Positions 1 through 9,017 of a stretch of DNA of 64,000 nt are shown here, in pieces. Source of the stretch: Desulfatitalea tepidiphila (GTDB taxonomy: Bacteria > Desulfobacterota > Desulfobacteria > Desulfobacterales > Desulfosarcinaceae). The DNA is taken from NCBI RefSeq assembly GCF_001293685.1, contig NZ_BCAG01000003.1, positions 1,550,001 through 1,614,000 on the forward strand, given 5' to 3'. The notes beneath the pieces are model-generated. The model was given only the letters and a program-made list of their open reading frames with translations, had not been told where the DNA came from and ran no database searches. The position numbers and the translations under genes were made by a program. Positions within the stretch are counted from its first letter, which is position 1. The number at the start of each line of letters is the position of its first letter.

Positions 1-276
1 GACAGTACCGCCAAGGGTATCGACCATAAAGTGCATGCCATAGCAGATCCCCAGAACAGGCAGCCCGAGATCGAATATACGCTGGTCGATCCTGGGACTG
101 TTTTTTTCGTATATGCTCGCCGGTCCACCGGATAGAATGATGCCCTGAAGATCCATCTCCCTGATGCGCTCGATCGGGAGTGTCGGCGGTTCGATGATAC
201 AGTAAACACCACACTCACGGACCCGGCGGGCGATCAATTGGTTGAATTGGGAACCGAAATCAATGATCAGAATCAT
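1..276 (-). CDS. guaA: GMP synthase, N-terminal part (cut by window start)
   Basis: Only the first 92 codons are in the window. They translate as a class I glutamine amidotransferase domain: the start [21 protein letters not shown] is followed by the LSGGPASIY motif and by the GICYGMH nucleophile elbow. That elbow holds the catalytic cysteine which releases ammonia from glutamine. The start fits the GuaA amidotransferase domain. GuaA converts XMP to GMP in the cytoplasm using ATP and glutamine, and the ATP-pyrophosphatase half would lie to the left of the window. The gene is divergent from the TrpF-like gene, with 140 bases between them. A free-standing amidotransferase subunit is a less likely alternative that cannot be excluded from this fragment. 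Confidence 0.9.
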   Translation of the reverse strand, partial: MILIIDFGSQFNQLIARRVRECGVYCIIEPPTLPIERIREMDLQGIILSGGPASIYEKNSPRIDQRIFDLGLPVLGICYGMHFMVDTLGGTV

Positions 277-416
277 CGTCTTCCTTTACTCAGTATATAT
301 AATGATGAAAAGCAGTTAAACGGTTTGCGAAATCAGCCTGAATATGGTAGACAGCGCGAAAAATGTCAATAATTTTGATTTATGAACCGAGTCAACAGGC
401 TCCTTGACGGTCTGAA

Positions 417-1196
417 ATGATTGTACAAATTTACGAAATCCAGACACCACGCGAAGCCGAGGAGATGATTCGATTGGAGGTGGATCACATCGGCAGTGTG
501 ATGTTGGATCCATTTCCTGAGAGCCGGTTTGACCTCAAACAGACGATAAGGACCGTGCAGCAGGCCGGATGTAAAAGCAGCCTGATTCCGCTCTTTAACG
601 ATGTGGATGCCATATCGCGGATGGTCGAGGAACTCAGTCCGGATATGTTGCACTTGTGTGAGACCCTCGGGTCTGTCGAAAAGGATCGAGATGGCGTCTT
701 TGCTGCCTTGGATCGACAAAGAACATTGAGAGAACGATTCCCCGAAATTGAGTTGATGCGTTCCATCCCCATTGGTCAGCCCGGCAGAGCGGATCGATGG
801 GGTACGTTGAAACTGGCGGCGCTATTCGAACCGATCAGCGATTGGTTCCTGACCGACACCATATTGTCGACCGACACGCCTGATGTAGAAATAGCGCAGC
901 CGGTTCAGGGGTATATCGGCATCACCGGCATGACTTGCGACTGGGCCGTCGCCAATGCCCTGGTACGCAGCAGCCGTATACCCGTCGTTTTGGCCGGCGG
1001 TATTGGACCGCATAATGTCGCAGATGGTATCCGAAAGGTAAAACCCGCCGGTGTGGACAGCTGTACATTGACCAATGCGCTCGATTTGGAGAATCGTCCG
1101 ATTCGGTTCCAAAAAGATCTTGAAAAGGTGAAATCCATGGTCTTGGCCGCCCGAGAGAGTGACACGGCCCATCAGGTTGCATCAATACGTCAGTAA
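417..1196 (+). CDS. TrpF-like (phosphoribosylanthranilate isomerase family) protein lacking the catalytic cysteine
   Basis: This 259-residue cytoplasmic protein has the (beta/alpha)8 pattern of the phosphoribosylanthranilate isomerase family: an early strand and DHIGSVML segment, and a late VVLAGGIGPHNV phosphate-binding loop followed by GVDSCTLTN. True TrpF begins with a K-I-C-G motif whose cysteine is the general base. Here the matching stretch reads Q-I-Y-E (residues 4-7), so the cysteine is replaced by tyrosine. The protein is also longer than the usual 200 or so residues of TrpF. No other trp gene is nearby; the next gene is efp, 56 bases downstream on the same strand. I therefore call the fold but not the tryptophan-pathway activity. 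The upstream ribosome site is weak. Confidence 0.6.
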   Translation: MIVQIYEIQTPREAEEMIRLEVDHIGSVMLDPFPESRFDLKQTIRTVQQAGCKSSLIPLFNDVDAISRMVEELSPDMLHLCETLGSVEKDRDGVFAALDRQRTLRERFPEIELMRSIPIGQPGRADRWGTLKLAALFEPISDWFLTDTILSTDTPDVEIAQPVQGYIGITGMTCDWAVANALVRSSRIPVVLAGGIGPHNVADGIRKVKPAGVDSCTLTNALDLENRPIRFQKDLEKVKSMVLAARESDTAHQVASIRQ

Positions 1197-1252
1197 CGTC
1201 TGGACAACCGATTTGAATCCAAAAGATAACCTGTAAGGAGGATATCCCCAAT

Positions 1253-1816
1253 ATGTTAGAAAGTGGTGATCTGCGCAAAGGCACAAAATTGGAAATTGAC
1301 GGCGAACCCTATGTGATTGTGCAGTTTGAATTTGTAAAGCCAGGCAAAGGACAGGCACTATACAAATGCAAACTCAAGAACATGGTGACCGGAGCCCAAT
1401 TCGACAGGACCTATCGGTCGGGTGAAAAGTTTACACCTGCCGACTTGGAAGAGGTCCAGATGGAGTATCTCTATTTTGACGGCAACAGCTACTGCTTCAT
1501 GAACAACACCACCTATGAGCAGGAAATGCTGACCGCGGACCAGGTCGGAGAGGGCAAGGCATTTTTAAAGGACAATACCGTATGCAACGTTCTGCTCTTT
1601 CAAGGCCGCCCCATCGGGGTCACGCTACCCAATTTTGTCGAGCTTCGGGTGACCCAGGCCGAACCGTGGGCCAAAGGAGACACAGCCAGCGGGAGCACCA
1701 AACCGGCCACCCTGGAAACCGGCCATGTGGTCCAGGTGCCGCCGTTTGTAAACGAAGGAGAGCTGCTTCGGATCGACACCCGCAGCGGTGAGTATGTAGA
1801 ACGGGTTAAAGAATAG
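1253..1816 (+). CDS. efp: Elongation factor P
   Basis: The 187-residue protein has the normal EF-P length and the three beta-barrel domains. It begins MLESGDLRKGTKLEIDG and carries the domain I loop KPGKGQA with lysine 32 at the tip, the residue that is beta-lysylated in EpmA/EpmB systems. EF-P binds between the P and E sites of the ribosome and relieves stalling at polyproline stretches. The C-terminal domain contains the conserved LETGHVVQVPPFV and the terminal DTRSGEY motif. A strong ribosome site (AAGGAGG) lies ahead of the ATG. No epmA or epmB gene is present in the window, so the modification state cannot be judged here. Confidence 0.97.
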   Translation: MLESGDLRKGTKLEIDGEPYVIVQFEFVKPGKGQALYKCKLKNMVTGAQFDRTYRSGEKFTPADLEEVQMEYLYFDGNSYCFMNNTTYEQEMLTADQVGEGKAFLKDNTVCNVLLFQGRPIGVTLPNFVELRVTQAEPWAKGDTASGSTKPATLETGHVVQVPPFVNEGELLRIDTRSGEYVERVKE

Positions 1817-1826
1817 CAGGGTGCCG

Positions 1827-3092
1827 TTACTTCGGCAATTCGGAAGCGTGTGGCAGCAGGGCAGGGCTGTTTTCTTCCAGCTGACGCACAATATACTCTT
1901 TGATCCGGTTGCCGTCCATCGATTTGACGATCACCTCAAACCCGCGCAGGGTAAACGTTTCATTTTCCGTGGGAATACGACCGATCTGTTCGAGTACGTA
2001 GCCTGAAAAGGTGTCGTACTCGGCGGATTCGGGTATGTTCATGCCGATCACTTCGTTGACCTCTTCGATATCGGTCTTGCCCAACACAATCCACTCTTTG
2101 TTTTTTCGTTTGGTAATCAGGCGTTCTTCCTTATCGGTTTCGTCCCTGATCTCGCCGACCAGTTCTTCGAGCGCATCTTCAAGGGTGATCAAACCGGAAA
2201 CCCCGCCATGCTCATCGACAACGATCGCCATATGGTTTTTCCGTTTTTTGAACTGTCTCATCAACGAATCCAGTTTTTTGTGCTCGGGAACGAAATAGGG
2301 CGGGCGCATCAGCTTTCTGACGTCCGACAGTTGATTGTTGGCCGCATAATCCGCCAGCACATCTTTGATGTTCAGGATGCCGACCACATTGTCGATGGTA
2401 TCTTCAATCACCGGAATGCGGGTGAATCCCGATTCGGTAATGGTTTTTAAATCCAGCGGCTTGTCCGCTTCGATAACGAACATATCGGCTCGAGGGGTCA
2501 TTATTTCAGAGGCATTGGTGTCGTCAAATTCGAAGATGCGGTGAATCAACTGCTGCTCTTCCGCCTTGATCTCGCCCTCCTCTCGCACCACCTCCACGAA
2601 GGTCATCAATTCTTCCTCGGTCACGGTGGGCGTCTTCTTGATGCGCCCCGTGAGTTTGGGAATGAAGTCGAGAATAAAGACGATGGGACGGCAGAAAAGG
2701 GAAAACCAGTATATGGGAAAAATAATCATGCGGGCGATCAGAACGTTGTTCCGAGTGGCTACGGACTTGGGGAATACCTCTCCGAAAACGAGGATCAAAA
2801 AGGTCATCACCCCGGTGGCGATACCGACCGCATACCCCGGAAAGAGCTTGAGGGCCAGTTTGGTGGCCAGAGCGGAAGCCGCCACGTTGACCACGTTGTT
2901 GCCTATCAGAATAGTGGTCAGCAAACGATGCGGATTGTCCTTCAGCTGGTTGATCAGTTCATAGGCGCGGCCGCCGGTCTTGGCGAGATAGCGCGCCTTG
3001 GTGCGGCTGATCGAAAAAAGAGCGGTTTCGGCGGATGAAAAAAAGCCGGATAGAACGAGAAGAATCACCAGTGCGACGACTTGTTCCGTCAT
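1827..3092 (-). CDS. CorC/HlyC-family membrane protein with DUF21 and CBS domains
   Basis: This integral inner-membrane protein has about 421 residues. The N-terminal DUF21 (CNNM) domain has several hydrophobic segments and the FFSSAETALFS motif. It is followed by a pair of CBS domains starting near EIMTPRADMF and including the VVDEHGGVSGLITLEDALEELVGEI segment typical of the family, then a C-terminal CorC/HlyC transporter-associated domain. Family members are linked to Mg2+/Co2+ export or to membrane resistance functions; the hemolysin label is historical. I place the start at the ATG at 3092 because AGGAAG lies a suitable distance upstream, rather than at the in-frame ATG ten codons earlier. 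It is convergent with efp, with 10 bases between the stop codons. Confidence 0.88.
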   Translation of the reverse strand: MTEQVVALVILLVLSGFFSSAETALFSISRTKARYLAKTGGRAYELINQLKDNPHRLLTTILIGNNVVNVAASALATKLALKLFPGYAVGIATGVMTFLILVFGEVFPKSVATRNNVLIARMIIFPIYWFSLFCRPIVFILDFIPKLTGRIKKTPTVTEEELMTFVEVVREEGEIKAEEQQLIHRIFEFDDTNASEIMTPRADMFVIEADKPLDLKTITESGFTRIPVIEDTIDNVVGILNIKDVLADYAANNQLSDVRKLMRPPYFVPEHKKLDSLMRQFKKRKNHMAIVVDEHGGVSGLITLEDALEELVGEIRDETDKEERLITKRKNKEWIVLGKTDIEEVNEVIGMNIPESAEYDTFSGYVLEQIGRIPTENETFTLRGFEVIVKSMDGNRIKEYIVRQLEENSPALLPHASELPK

Positions 3093-3392
3093 GAGATCAT
3101 GCTTCCTGAATGTGATGCGCAAAAAAACCGGGCGCAGGCTGTATGAACATGGCGTTGTACCAGGCAGATGAGGCAGGTGTGTTTTTGATACAGATGATCG
3201 ATGTTATCCAGGTGGATAAGTGGGGGTCGTCCAAGACTTGCTTTTTCCTCCAGAGCAGGGCAATCTATCCTGCGATTCTTTATTCGGTACGGATGCATTT
3301 ATATCAAAAGCAACTGTACTTTCAAGCAAATAATAGAAGACCCAAGGCAGATCGCCAGACACTTTTTATAGTTTTTAACTCATTGTAATCAA

Positions 3393-6266
3393 TTGGATAT
3401 CAAAAGCATCAGCGAATACATTGACGCACTCGTCAATGCACCCCGTTTCAAATCCCAGGTAAAGGCGCACCATCGCCGGCCATCCAGGCCGGGCTGCATC
3501 TGCACAGCTGACGGCGTACTGTCCAATTCGCTATACGGGCTGTTGAATCGGCTGGGCATCGAAAATCTTTATCGTCATCAATGCGAGGCCCTATCCGCCA
3601 TAGACGAGGGTAAACATACGGTGGTAGCTACCGACACCGCGAGCGGCAAGAGCCTGATTTACAACCTGGCCATGTTGCGAGCGTTTGAGACCGATCCCCA
3701 GACGCGTGCGCTTTATGTTTTCCCGCTCAAGGCCCTGGCACAAGATCAGCTGGCCGCCTTTTACCGCTGGTCAGCACAGATGTCCCCATCCATACCGCGG
3801 GCGGCCATCTATGATGGAGACACGACCGACTACCAACGCAAGAAAATACGACAGCACCCGCCCAATGTCTTGATGACCAACCCCGAAATGGTGCATTTGT
3901 CACTTTTGCCGTTTCACGATCGCTGGCATGCACTTTTTGCCCATATGCGACTGGTGGTCATCGACGAAGTCCACACCTATCGCGGCATGCTGGGCAATCA
4001 CATGGCACAAATTCTACGTCGATTGCTACGTGTTTGCCACCATCACGGCGCCTCTCCGCTCTTTATCTTTACTTCCGCAACGGTAAACAATCCATCCCAG
4101 CTGGCCAGTGCACTGGTCGGTATGCCGGTCCATGCCATCACCGAAAACGCCGCTCCCAGCGGCCAACGCCACATGGTTCTGATGGATCCCGAGGATCGTC
4201 CTGCACATGTGGCCATCGCTTTGCTCAAGGCCGCCTTGGCCAGGGAACTGCGAACCATTGTTTATACGCAATCCAGAAAGCTGGCCGAGCTTGTGTCGGT
4301 ATGGTCCCGGGAGCAGTCGGGACGGTGGCGGGATCGCATCAGCGTTTATCGGGCCGGGTTGTCGCCCGACAATCGGCGCGATATCGAGCACCGATTGAAA
4401 AGCGGCGAACTGCTGGCCGTGGTCAGCACCAGCGCCCTGGAACTGGGTATCGACATCGGTGATCTGGATCTGTGTATTCTGATCGGCTATCCCGGCTCGA
4501 TGATATCCACCTGGCAACGCAGCGGGCGTGTCGGTCGCCAGGGCCAGCCATCGGCACTGATCATGATCGCCGTGGAAAATGCGATTGACAAATTTTATAT
4601 GGCGCACCCCGACGCATTTTTCCACGGAAAAGCCGAGGCGGCCGTGCTCAACCCCTACAATGGCGTCGCTTTGCGGGGACATCTGGTTTGTGCCGCCGCC
4701 GAATTGCCATTGGACGTCGACGAAAGCTGGCTCCAGGCGCCAGAGGTGGAAACCGAGGTGTTGCGACTGGAACACAGCGGGGTGTTGAAACGCTCGGCAG
4801 ACGGTATCCGCTTGCACAGCCACGAAAAAAGACCCCATAGACGGATCAGCTTGCGCGGCGCCGGTGAACGCTACCAGATCATCGACGCCGAAAGGGATCG
4901 ACCCATTGGTGAAATCGATGGGCATCGGGTCTATCGGGACACGCATCCCGGCGCAATCTATCTCCACCAGGGAACGACTTATCGAATCGAAACAGTGGAT
5001 GACAGGGCGCATTGCGTGCATCTTCTGCCGGTGGAGGTGGACTATTACACACGTGTGCGAAGCGTCAGCGATGTGGAGATCATTCGTGTTCACGACAGCA
5101 AGGCGATCGGATGGGCGCACATGTTCCTGGGGGAAATCAGGATTACCGACACGGTCTTTGCCTATGACATGATACAGAGCGTCAACGGTCGTATTTTGAA
5201 ACAGATCCCCATCGATGCCCCGCCGGTTTCCTTCGAGACCCAGGGCATCTGGATCGATATCCCCGGCCGAGCCTGCCGGGAACTCCAACGGAAGCCGTTC
5301 GACCTGCTTGGCGCCCTGCATGCGGCCGAACATGCTCTTATCAGCATGATGCCTTTACGGGTTCTGGCGGACCGCAACGATGTGGGCGGCATCTCCACTG
5401 CGTATCACCCCCAGACCACAAATGCCGCCATTTTCATCTATGACGGCGTACCCGGCGGTGCGGGATTCAGTGAGCAAGTCTTTCTGCAAGCCGCGGAGTT
5501 GATGGACATCACGATTCAGGCCATCGAACGCTGCCCTTGCGAAGCAGGATGCCCGGCCTGTGTCCATTCACCCAAATGTGGTTCGGCCAACCACCCGATC
5601 GATAAAGCCGGTGCGGCCGCACTCCTTCGAATCATCAGACGACCTGCAGGCCCCGGAACAGCGGAATCGTCCGTCCTGACCCTCCAGCCACCGATCGGTG
5701 CTAAGCCCGATGATATTTTCAGGCATCCTGAATCGTTCGGTGTTTTTGACCTCGAAACCCAACGGTCGGCCGCCGAAGTCGGTGGCTGGCATATGGCGCA
5801 CCTGATGCGGATCAGTTGTGGCGTGGTGTATGACAGCCGAACGGATCAATTCTCAGTTTACACAGAGGATCAGATCGAGAACTTGATCGCGCATTTGAAA
5901 CGGCTCGATCTGGTGATCGGTTTCAACAGCAAACGATTCGACTACAAGGTGCTCAGCGGTTACAGCCGTTTCGACTTCTGGCAACTGCCCGGATACGACG
6001 TTCTGGAATCGGTGAAAAACCGGTTGGGATATCGGCTATCCCTGGATCATCTCGCAGAGGCCACCCTGGGCGCACGAAAAAGTGCGAGCGGTCTCGATGC
6101 CCTCAGGTGGTGGCAGCAAGGCCGCATCGAAAAAATCATCGACTATTGCCAAGTGGATGTTCGAATCACCCGCGATTTGTATCTATTCGCCAGGGAAAAC
6201 GGATACTTGATGTACCGCGATCGAGACGGGGGCAAATTCAGAGTCCCGCTTGGCGCGTCACCCTGA
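3393..6266 (+). CDS. MrfA-type DEAD/DEAH helicase fused to an MrfB-type DEDD exonuclease
   Basis: The protein has 957 residues. The N-terminal part is a superfamily 2 helicase with a Walker A motif TDTASGKS (residues 80-87), a DEVH box (191-194) and a second RecA domain with STSALELGIDIG and the QRSGRVGRQG arginine-finger motif. A DUF1998-type cysteine cluster follows (C714, C716, C720, C723, C729), which defines the YprA/MrfA group. Residues from about 780 form a separate RNase-H-like 3'-5' exonuclease with D786 and E788 in FDLET, D850 in RFDYK and D922 in YCQVDVRIT, so all four DEDD acidic residues are present. In Bacillus subtilis the helicase MrfA and exonuclease MrfB are separate neighbouring proteins that repair mitomycin C lesions independently of UvrABC. 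The start is TTG with little ribosome-site signal, chosen because no later ATG precedes the helicase core. Confidence 0.85.
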   Translation: MDIKSISEYIDALVNAPRFKSQVKAHHRRPSRPGCICTADGVLSNSLYGLLNRLGIENLYRHQCEALSAIDEGKHTVVATDTASGKSLIYNLAMLRAFETDPQTRALYVFPLKALAQDQLAAFYRWSAQMSPSIPRAAIYDGDTTDYQRKKIRQHPPNVLMTNPEMVHLSLLPFHDRWHALFAHMRLVVIDEVHTYRGMLGNHMAQILRRLLRVCHHHGASPLFIFTSATVNNPSQLASALVGMPVHAITENAAPSGQRHMVLMDPEDRPAHVAIALLKAALARELRTIVYTQSRKLAELVSVWSREQSGRWRDRISVYRAGLSPDNRRDIEHRLKSGELLAVVSTSALELGIDIGDLDLCILIGYPGSMISTWQRSGRVGRQGQPSALIMIAVENAIDKFYMAHPDAFFHGKAEAAVLNPYNGVALRGHLVCAAAELPLDVDESWLQAPEVETEVLRLEHSGVLKRSADGIRLHSHEKRPHRRISLRGAGERYQIIDAERDRPIGEIDGHRVYRDTHPGAIYLHQGTTYRIETVDDRAHCVHLLPVEVDYYTRVRSVSDVEIIRVHDSKAIGWAHMFLGEIRITDTVFAYDMIQSVNGRILKQIPIDAPPVSFETQGIWIDIPGRACRELQRKPFDLLGALHAAEHALISMMPLRVLADRNDVGGISTAYHPQTTNAAIFIYDGVPGGAGFSEQVFLQAAELMDITIQAIERCPCEAGCPACVHSPKCGSANHPIDKAGAAALLRIIRRPAGPGTAESSVLTLQPPIGAKPDDIFRHPESFGVFDLETQRSAAEVGGWHMAHLMRISCGVVYDSRTDQFSVYTEDQIENLIAHLKRLDLVIGFNSKRFDYKVLSGYSRFDFWQLPGYDVLESVKNRLGYRLSLDHLAEATLGARKSASGLDALRWWQQGRIEKIIDYCQVDVRITRDLYLFARENGYLMYRDRDGGKFRVPLGASP

Positions 6267-6303
6267 ACGCCGATCTGCGACCACACCCACCGGAATCGCC
6301 CAT

Positions 6304-8130
6304 TCACACCCTGCATGCCGGCGCCAGTCGCCGGTCATACATGGAGCCGACGCCATATTCCTTGCGTCGCATGAAGCGTTCTCTGGCCGGACCGATAATC
6401 TGCATCTCGGGATGCGAGTTTTGCACGTCGATAGCGATGGCCATCTCTTTGGTGCATCCTGTGCTGTAGGTGGCATCCTTGCCCACCCATTCCGGCGGTA
6501 TTTTCTGGTTCATGATCTGGAAGGCGGTGACAATATCGTCATAGGTCTGAAACCGCCAGATATCGATCATGCCGCTGCGCTGTACAATTTCCCACATGAA
6601 CATCAGATCGTCTGCATCCATGCCGGGTTCGTAATACTGGGAGGGGTTGATGATAAAGGTCAACGACGATTGCATTTTGAGGTGATCCACGAAAACCGAC
6701 ATGATTTTTTTGGCCATGGCGATTTTGCCAGGGATCGAGCCGATGATGCCGCTATAGAAAATCACGGTCATGCCCTCGTCCTTGGCATGCTTCATTTGAT
6801 CGATGATTGTTTTGGCTTTAAGCTCCAGATCTTGATGAGAAAACTTAATCACATGAGGATGTCGTGGTTTGTAGAGAATCGAGACACTGCCGTCTTTTTC
6901 GGCGGCAATACTGAAAATCTCCTGGGTGAATTGAAATTGGGTATCGAAAAATCGACGGCGTTGATCCATACCCCTGGAGATGACCGCATCCACCTCCTTG
7001 AACATCCGGGCAAAGGTCGTCGACACGAGGATGAGATTGAGGTTTTCATTGGTACCGTCGGATAAAACCAGGATCGGGGTATCGCCGCGCAGGGTGCGCA
7101 CCAGTTCGTTTTTGTTCAGGCTCGGATCTTGAATGATGATCGCCTGACCGATGGCATTGCAGAACACCTGGTCGGTCGTGAAGTCGTGAATATCCGCCTT
7201 GGTGTAGAGGGGACCGCTTTTGAAGGCGATGATCACCTTGTCGCCCTGGGCCACCAGATGGCGAATGACCGCCAGGTCCACGATGGCCTCGCCGGCCTCG
7301 TCGGCCAGCCAGAGGATTTTCCGCCGCTTGGGCGGATGTTGCTTGCCAAACCCCAAAAAGGCCAGCAAGGGCTGTAGCCCGTCACCGGTAAAGGGCTTTT
7401 CGAAAATGGCAAGATAATCATCGACGCAGCGCTTCAATGCCCCATCGCTCTCCCACAACTCGGGCGTGTTGGACAGACAGATGAGTCTCTGAAATTCGAG
7501 TGACGCAATCTGACTCTTGATGTCGTCCAGCGTCCTGGGTGGATTTTTCAGTGCGGCTTCGTCGACATGATTGAGTGCCTTTTTGAGCGCCGGTGAGTCC
7601 AAAAGCGCTTGGGCGTTCGCATTGCGTTGGGCCTTCTCGAACATGTAGGGATCTTCTATATGGGTCCGGTTGAGGTAGATGCGCATGAGGCGCTTTTCCA
7701 ATCGGGATGGAATCATGATTTCGTCGCGGGTCTCATGTTGATATTTGTTGATAATCAACGACTCCAGGTAGGTTTTTTCCCAGGGGTCTTCGATCTGTCT
7801 GTCGATCAGGGCCAGCAGGCGCTGCAGGACCTGGTTGTAGGCTTTCTGGATATGGGCCGAATTCTTCCGGTGAATGATGGCATCGAACATCTTGTCAGAA
7901 CAGGGGTAATAGCGTTCATTGGGTTCGGTGTACACCATGAAACGAACCTGCTCCTCGGTCGCCGCCTTTTCCGGATTGCTGAAATGGTCGAGGTGGTTTT
8001 CGATAAAAAACGAGGTAAACCAGGCATCCATCTGGGGGCTTTGGCCGGGAACGTAAACCGGTTGCTTTTCAGGAGCGGCAAATGGGGTGGTTTTCTTGCT
8101 GCTGGCGGTCTTGGGCGCGGTCTTGGGCAT
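6304..8130 (-). CDS. DUF89/ARMT1-like domain protein (putative metal-dependent phosphatase)
   Basis: The 608-residue soluble protein opens with a lysine/alanine-rich tail (about 25 residues) and a helical region. The central segment LADEAGEAIVDLAVIRHL, then VIIAFKSGPLYTKADIHDF and later DAVISRGMDQRRRFF, follow the order and shape of the DUF89 (damage-control phosphatase, ARMT1-like) motifs, whose usual forms are DNAGE-x-x-x-D and a late I-A/S-x-G-x-x segment. DUF89 enzymes use a divalent metal to hydrolyse phosphorylated or glycated metabolites. It lies 26 bases downstream of the HAD gene on the same strand, after an AAAGGA ribosome site, in an apparent queE-queC-GT-HAD-DUF89 run. The fold is an inference from motifs, the substrate is unknown, and the protein is longer than a typical DUF89 domain. 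Confidence 0.6.
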   Translation of the reverse strand: MPKTAPKTASSKKTTPFAAPEKQPVYVPGQSPQMDAWFTSFFIENHLDHFSNPEKAATEEQVRFMVYTEPNERYYPCSDKMFDAIIHRKNSAHIQKAYNQVLQRLLALIDRQIEDPWEKTYLESLIINKYQHETRDEIMIPSRLEKRLMRIYLNRTHIEDPYMFEKAQRNANAQALLDSPALKKALNHVDEAALKNPPRTLDDIKSQIASLEFQRLICLSNTPELWESDGALKRCVDDYLAIFEKPFTGDGLQPLLAFLGFGKQHPPKRRKILWLADEAGEAIVDLAVIRHLVAQGDKVIIAFKSGPLYTKADIHDFTTDQVFCNAIGQAIIIQDPSLNKNELVRTLRGDTPILVLSDGTNENLNLILVSTTFARMFKEVDAVISRGMDQRRRFFDTQFQFTQEIFSIAAEKDGSVSILYKPRHPHVIKFSHQDLELKAKTIIDQMKHAKDEGMTVIFYSGIIGSIPGKIAMAKKIMSVFVDHLKMQSSLTFIINPSQYYEPGMDADDLMFMWEIVQRSGMIDIWRFQTYDDIVTAFQIMNQKIPPEWVGKDATYSTGCTKEMAIAIDVQNSHPEMQIIGPARERFMRRKEYGVGSMYDRRLAPACRV

Positions 8131-8156
8131 GGATAGGTTCCTTTCTCAACACGACA

Positions 8157-9017
8157 TCACAGGATAGGATCAAGGAAGGGTATCACTTGAAGCAGATCGG
8201 TGACAACCAAATCCGGGTCCGACGTTTCGATTGAATTGGTTTCGCTGTTCAATCTCAACGATCGGGCGTCCCCGGCGAACAATATGGTTTGGAATGCGTT
8301 GCGCTTGGCCGGTGCAATATCCTTGCGCATATCGTTTCCCATATACACGGCATGCTCGGGGGCGATCCCCAGTTTTTTTAGTCGATCCGAGGCCATACGA
8401 AACAAACCGTCCGCCGGTTTGGCGATACCGTGGCGGTAGGAAAGAAACGTCAGCTCTTTTTTGAAACCGAGTCGGGTCATAGGGCTACCGGTCAACAATT
8501 CGAGCAGATGCAGGGTAAAAAACTGGGCGTTGGATATGATGCCAAGTAAAATGTTCCGTTCCCGGCAGGCCGTCAGCAATTCGGACAGGTGTGGCATGGG
8601 CCAGACCGGGTTGAGGAGCATTTCGAATTCGACGGCCAATCCGGTGATCTCCTCGCTGCTTTTTAGAGGCAGGAGCGATTGCCAGATGTTTTCAATGCAC
8701 ACCTCCGGACACTCAATTCCCATACTTCTGGCCTTGTGGTGTGCTTCTTTAATCGCGCCATGCAACTCCTCGATCAGTCGTTCTGCTGTCATCGGTATGG
8801 CGTAACGTTCGAGCAATCGGGTCATCTGATGGATCGGCCACTTCTGCTGGCTTGACTGCCCCACGTCACCGCTGGCGCTGATCAGCAACGTTCCGTAGAT
8901 ATCGCACAACAAACACCGAATCGGTGGTGTTAGACGCCCCTCCGGTGTCACATTGGTCGGGAGGGGTTCGAGGGGTTTAAGATAGGGCGTGATCAATTGT
9001 TTGGGGATCACATTCAT
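8157..9017 (-). CDS. HAD-superfamily hydrolase
   Basis: This is a cytoplasmic protein of 286 residues. Motif I reads LLCDIYGTLL, where the first aspartate is the expected nucleophile; the second position is tyrosine, as in many haloacid-dehalogenase-type members, rather than aspartate. Motif II is likely in GIISNAQFF, motif III is the lysine of GIAKPADGLF, and motif IV is GNDMRKDIAPAKR. A helical cap lies between motifs I and II. The substrate is unknown. I start at the ATG at 9017 (MNVIPKQ), so the gene overlaps the end of the glycosyltransferase gene by 41 bases; the in-frame ATG at 9092 would overlap further. The overlap suggests translational coupling with the glycosyltransferase and the DUF89 gene. 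Confidence 0.8.
   Translation of the reverse strand: MNVIPKQLITPYLKPLEPLPTNVTPEGRLTPPIRCLLCDIYGTLLISASGDVGQSSQQKWPIHQMTRLLERYAIPMTAERLIEELHGAIKEAHHKARSMGIECPEVCIENIWQSLLPLKSSEEITGLAVEFEMLLNPVWPMPHLSELLTACRERNILLGIISNAQFFTLHLLELLTGSPMTRLGFKKELTFLSYRHGIAKPADGLFRMASDRLKKLGIAPEHAVYMGNDMRKDIAPAKRNAFQTILFAGDARSLRLNSETNSIETSDPDLVVTDLLQVIPFLDPIL

Noticed and set aside
3143-3388. 81-codon frame between the CorC-like gene and the helicase gene
   Set aside because: No ribosome site, no recognisable pattern, and codon choice unlike the neighbours; treated as intergenic.
4026-5333. Long open frame (435 codons) on the minus strand inside the helicase gene
   Set aside because: It is the antisense shadow of a high-GC coding region; its translation has no family features and the helicase frame is clearly the coding one.
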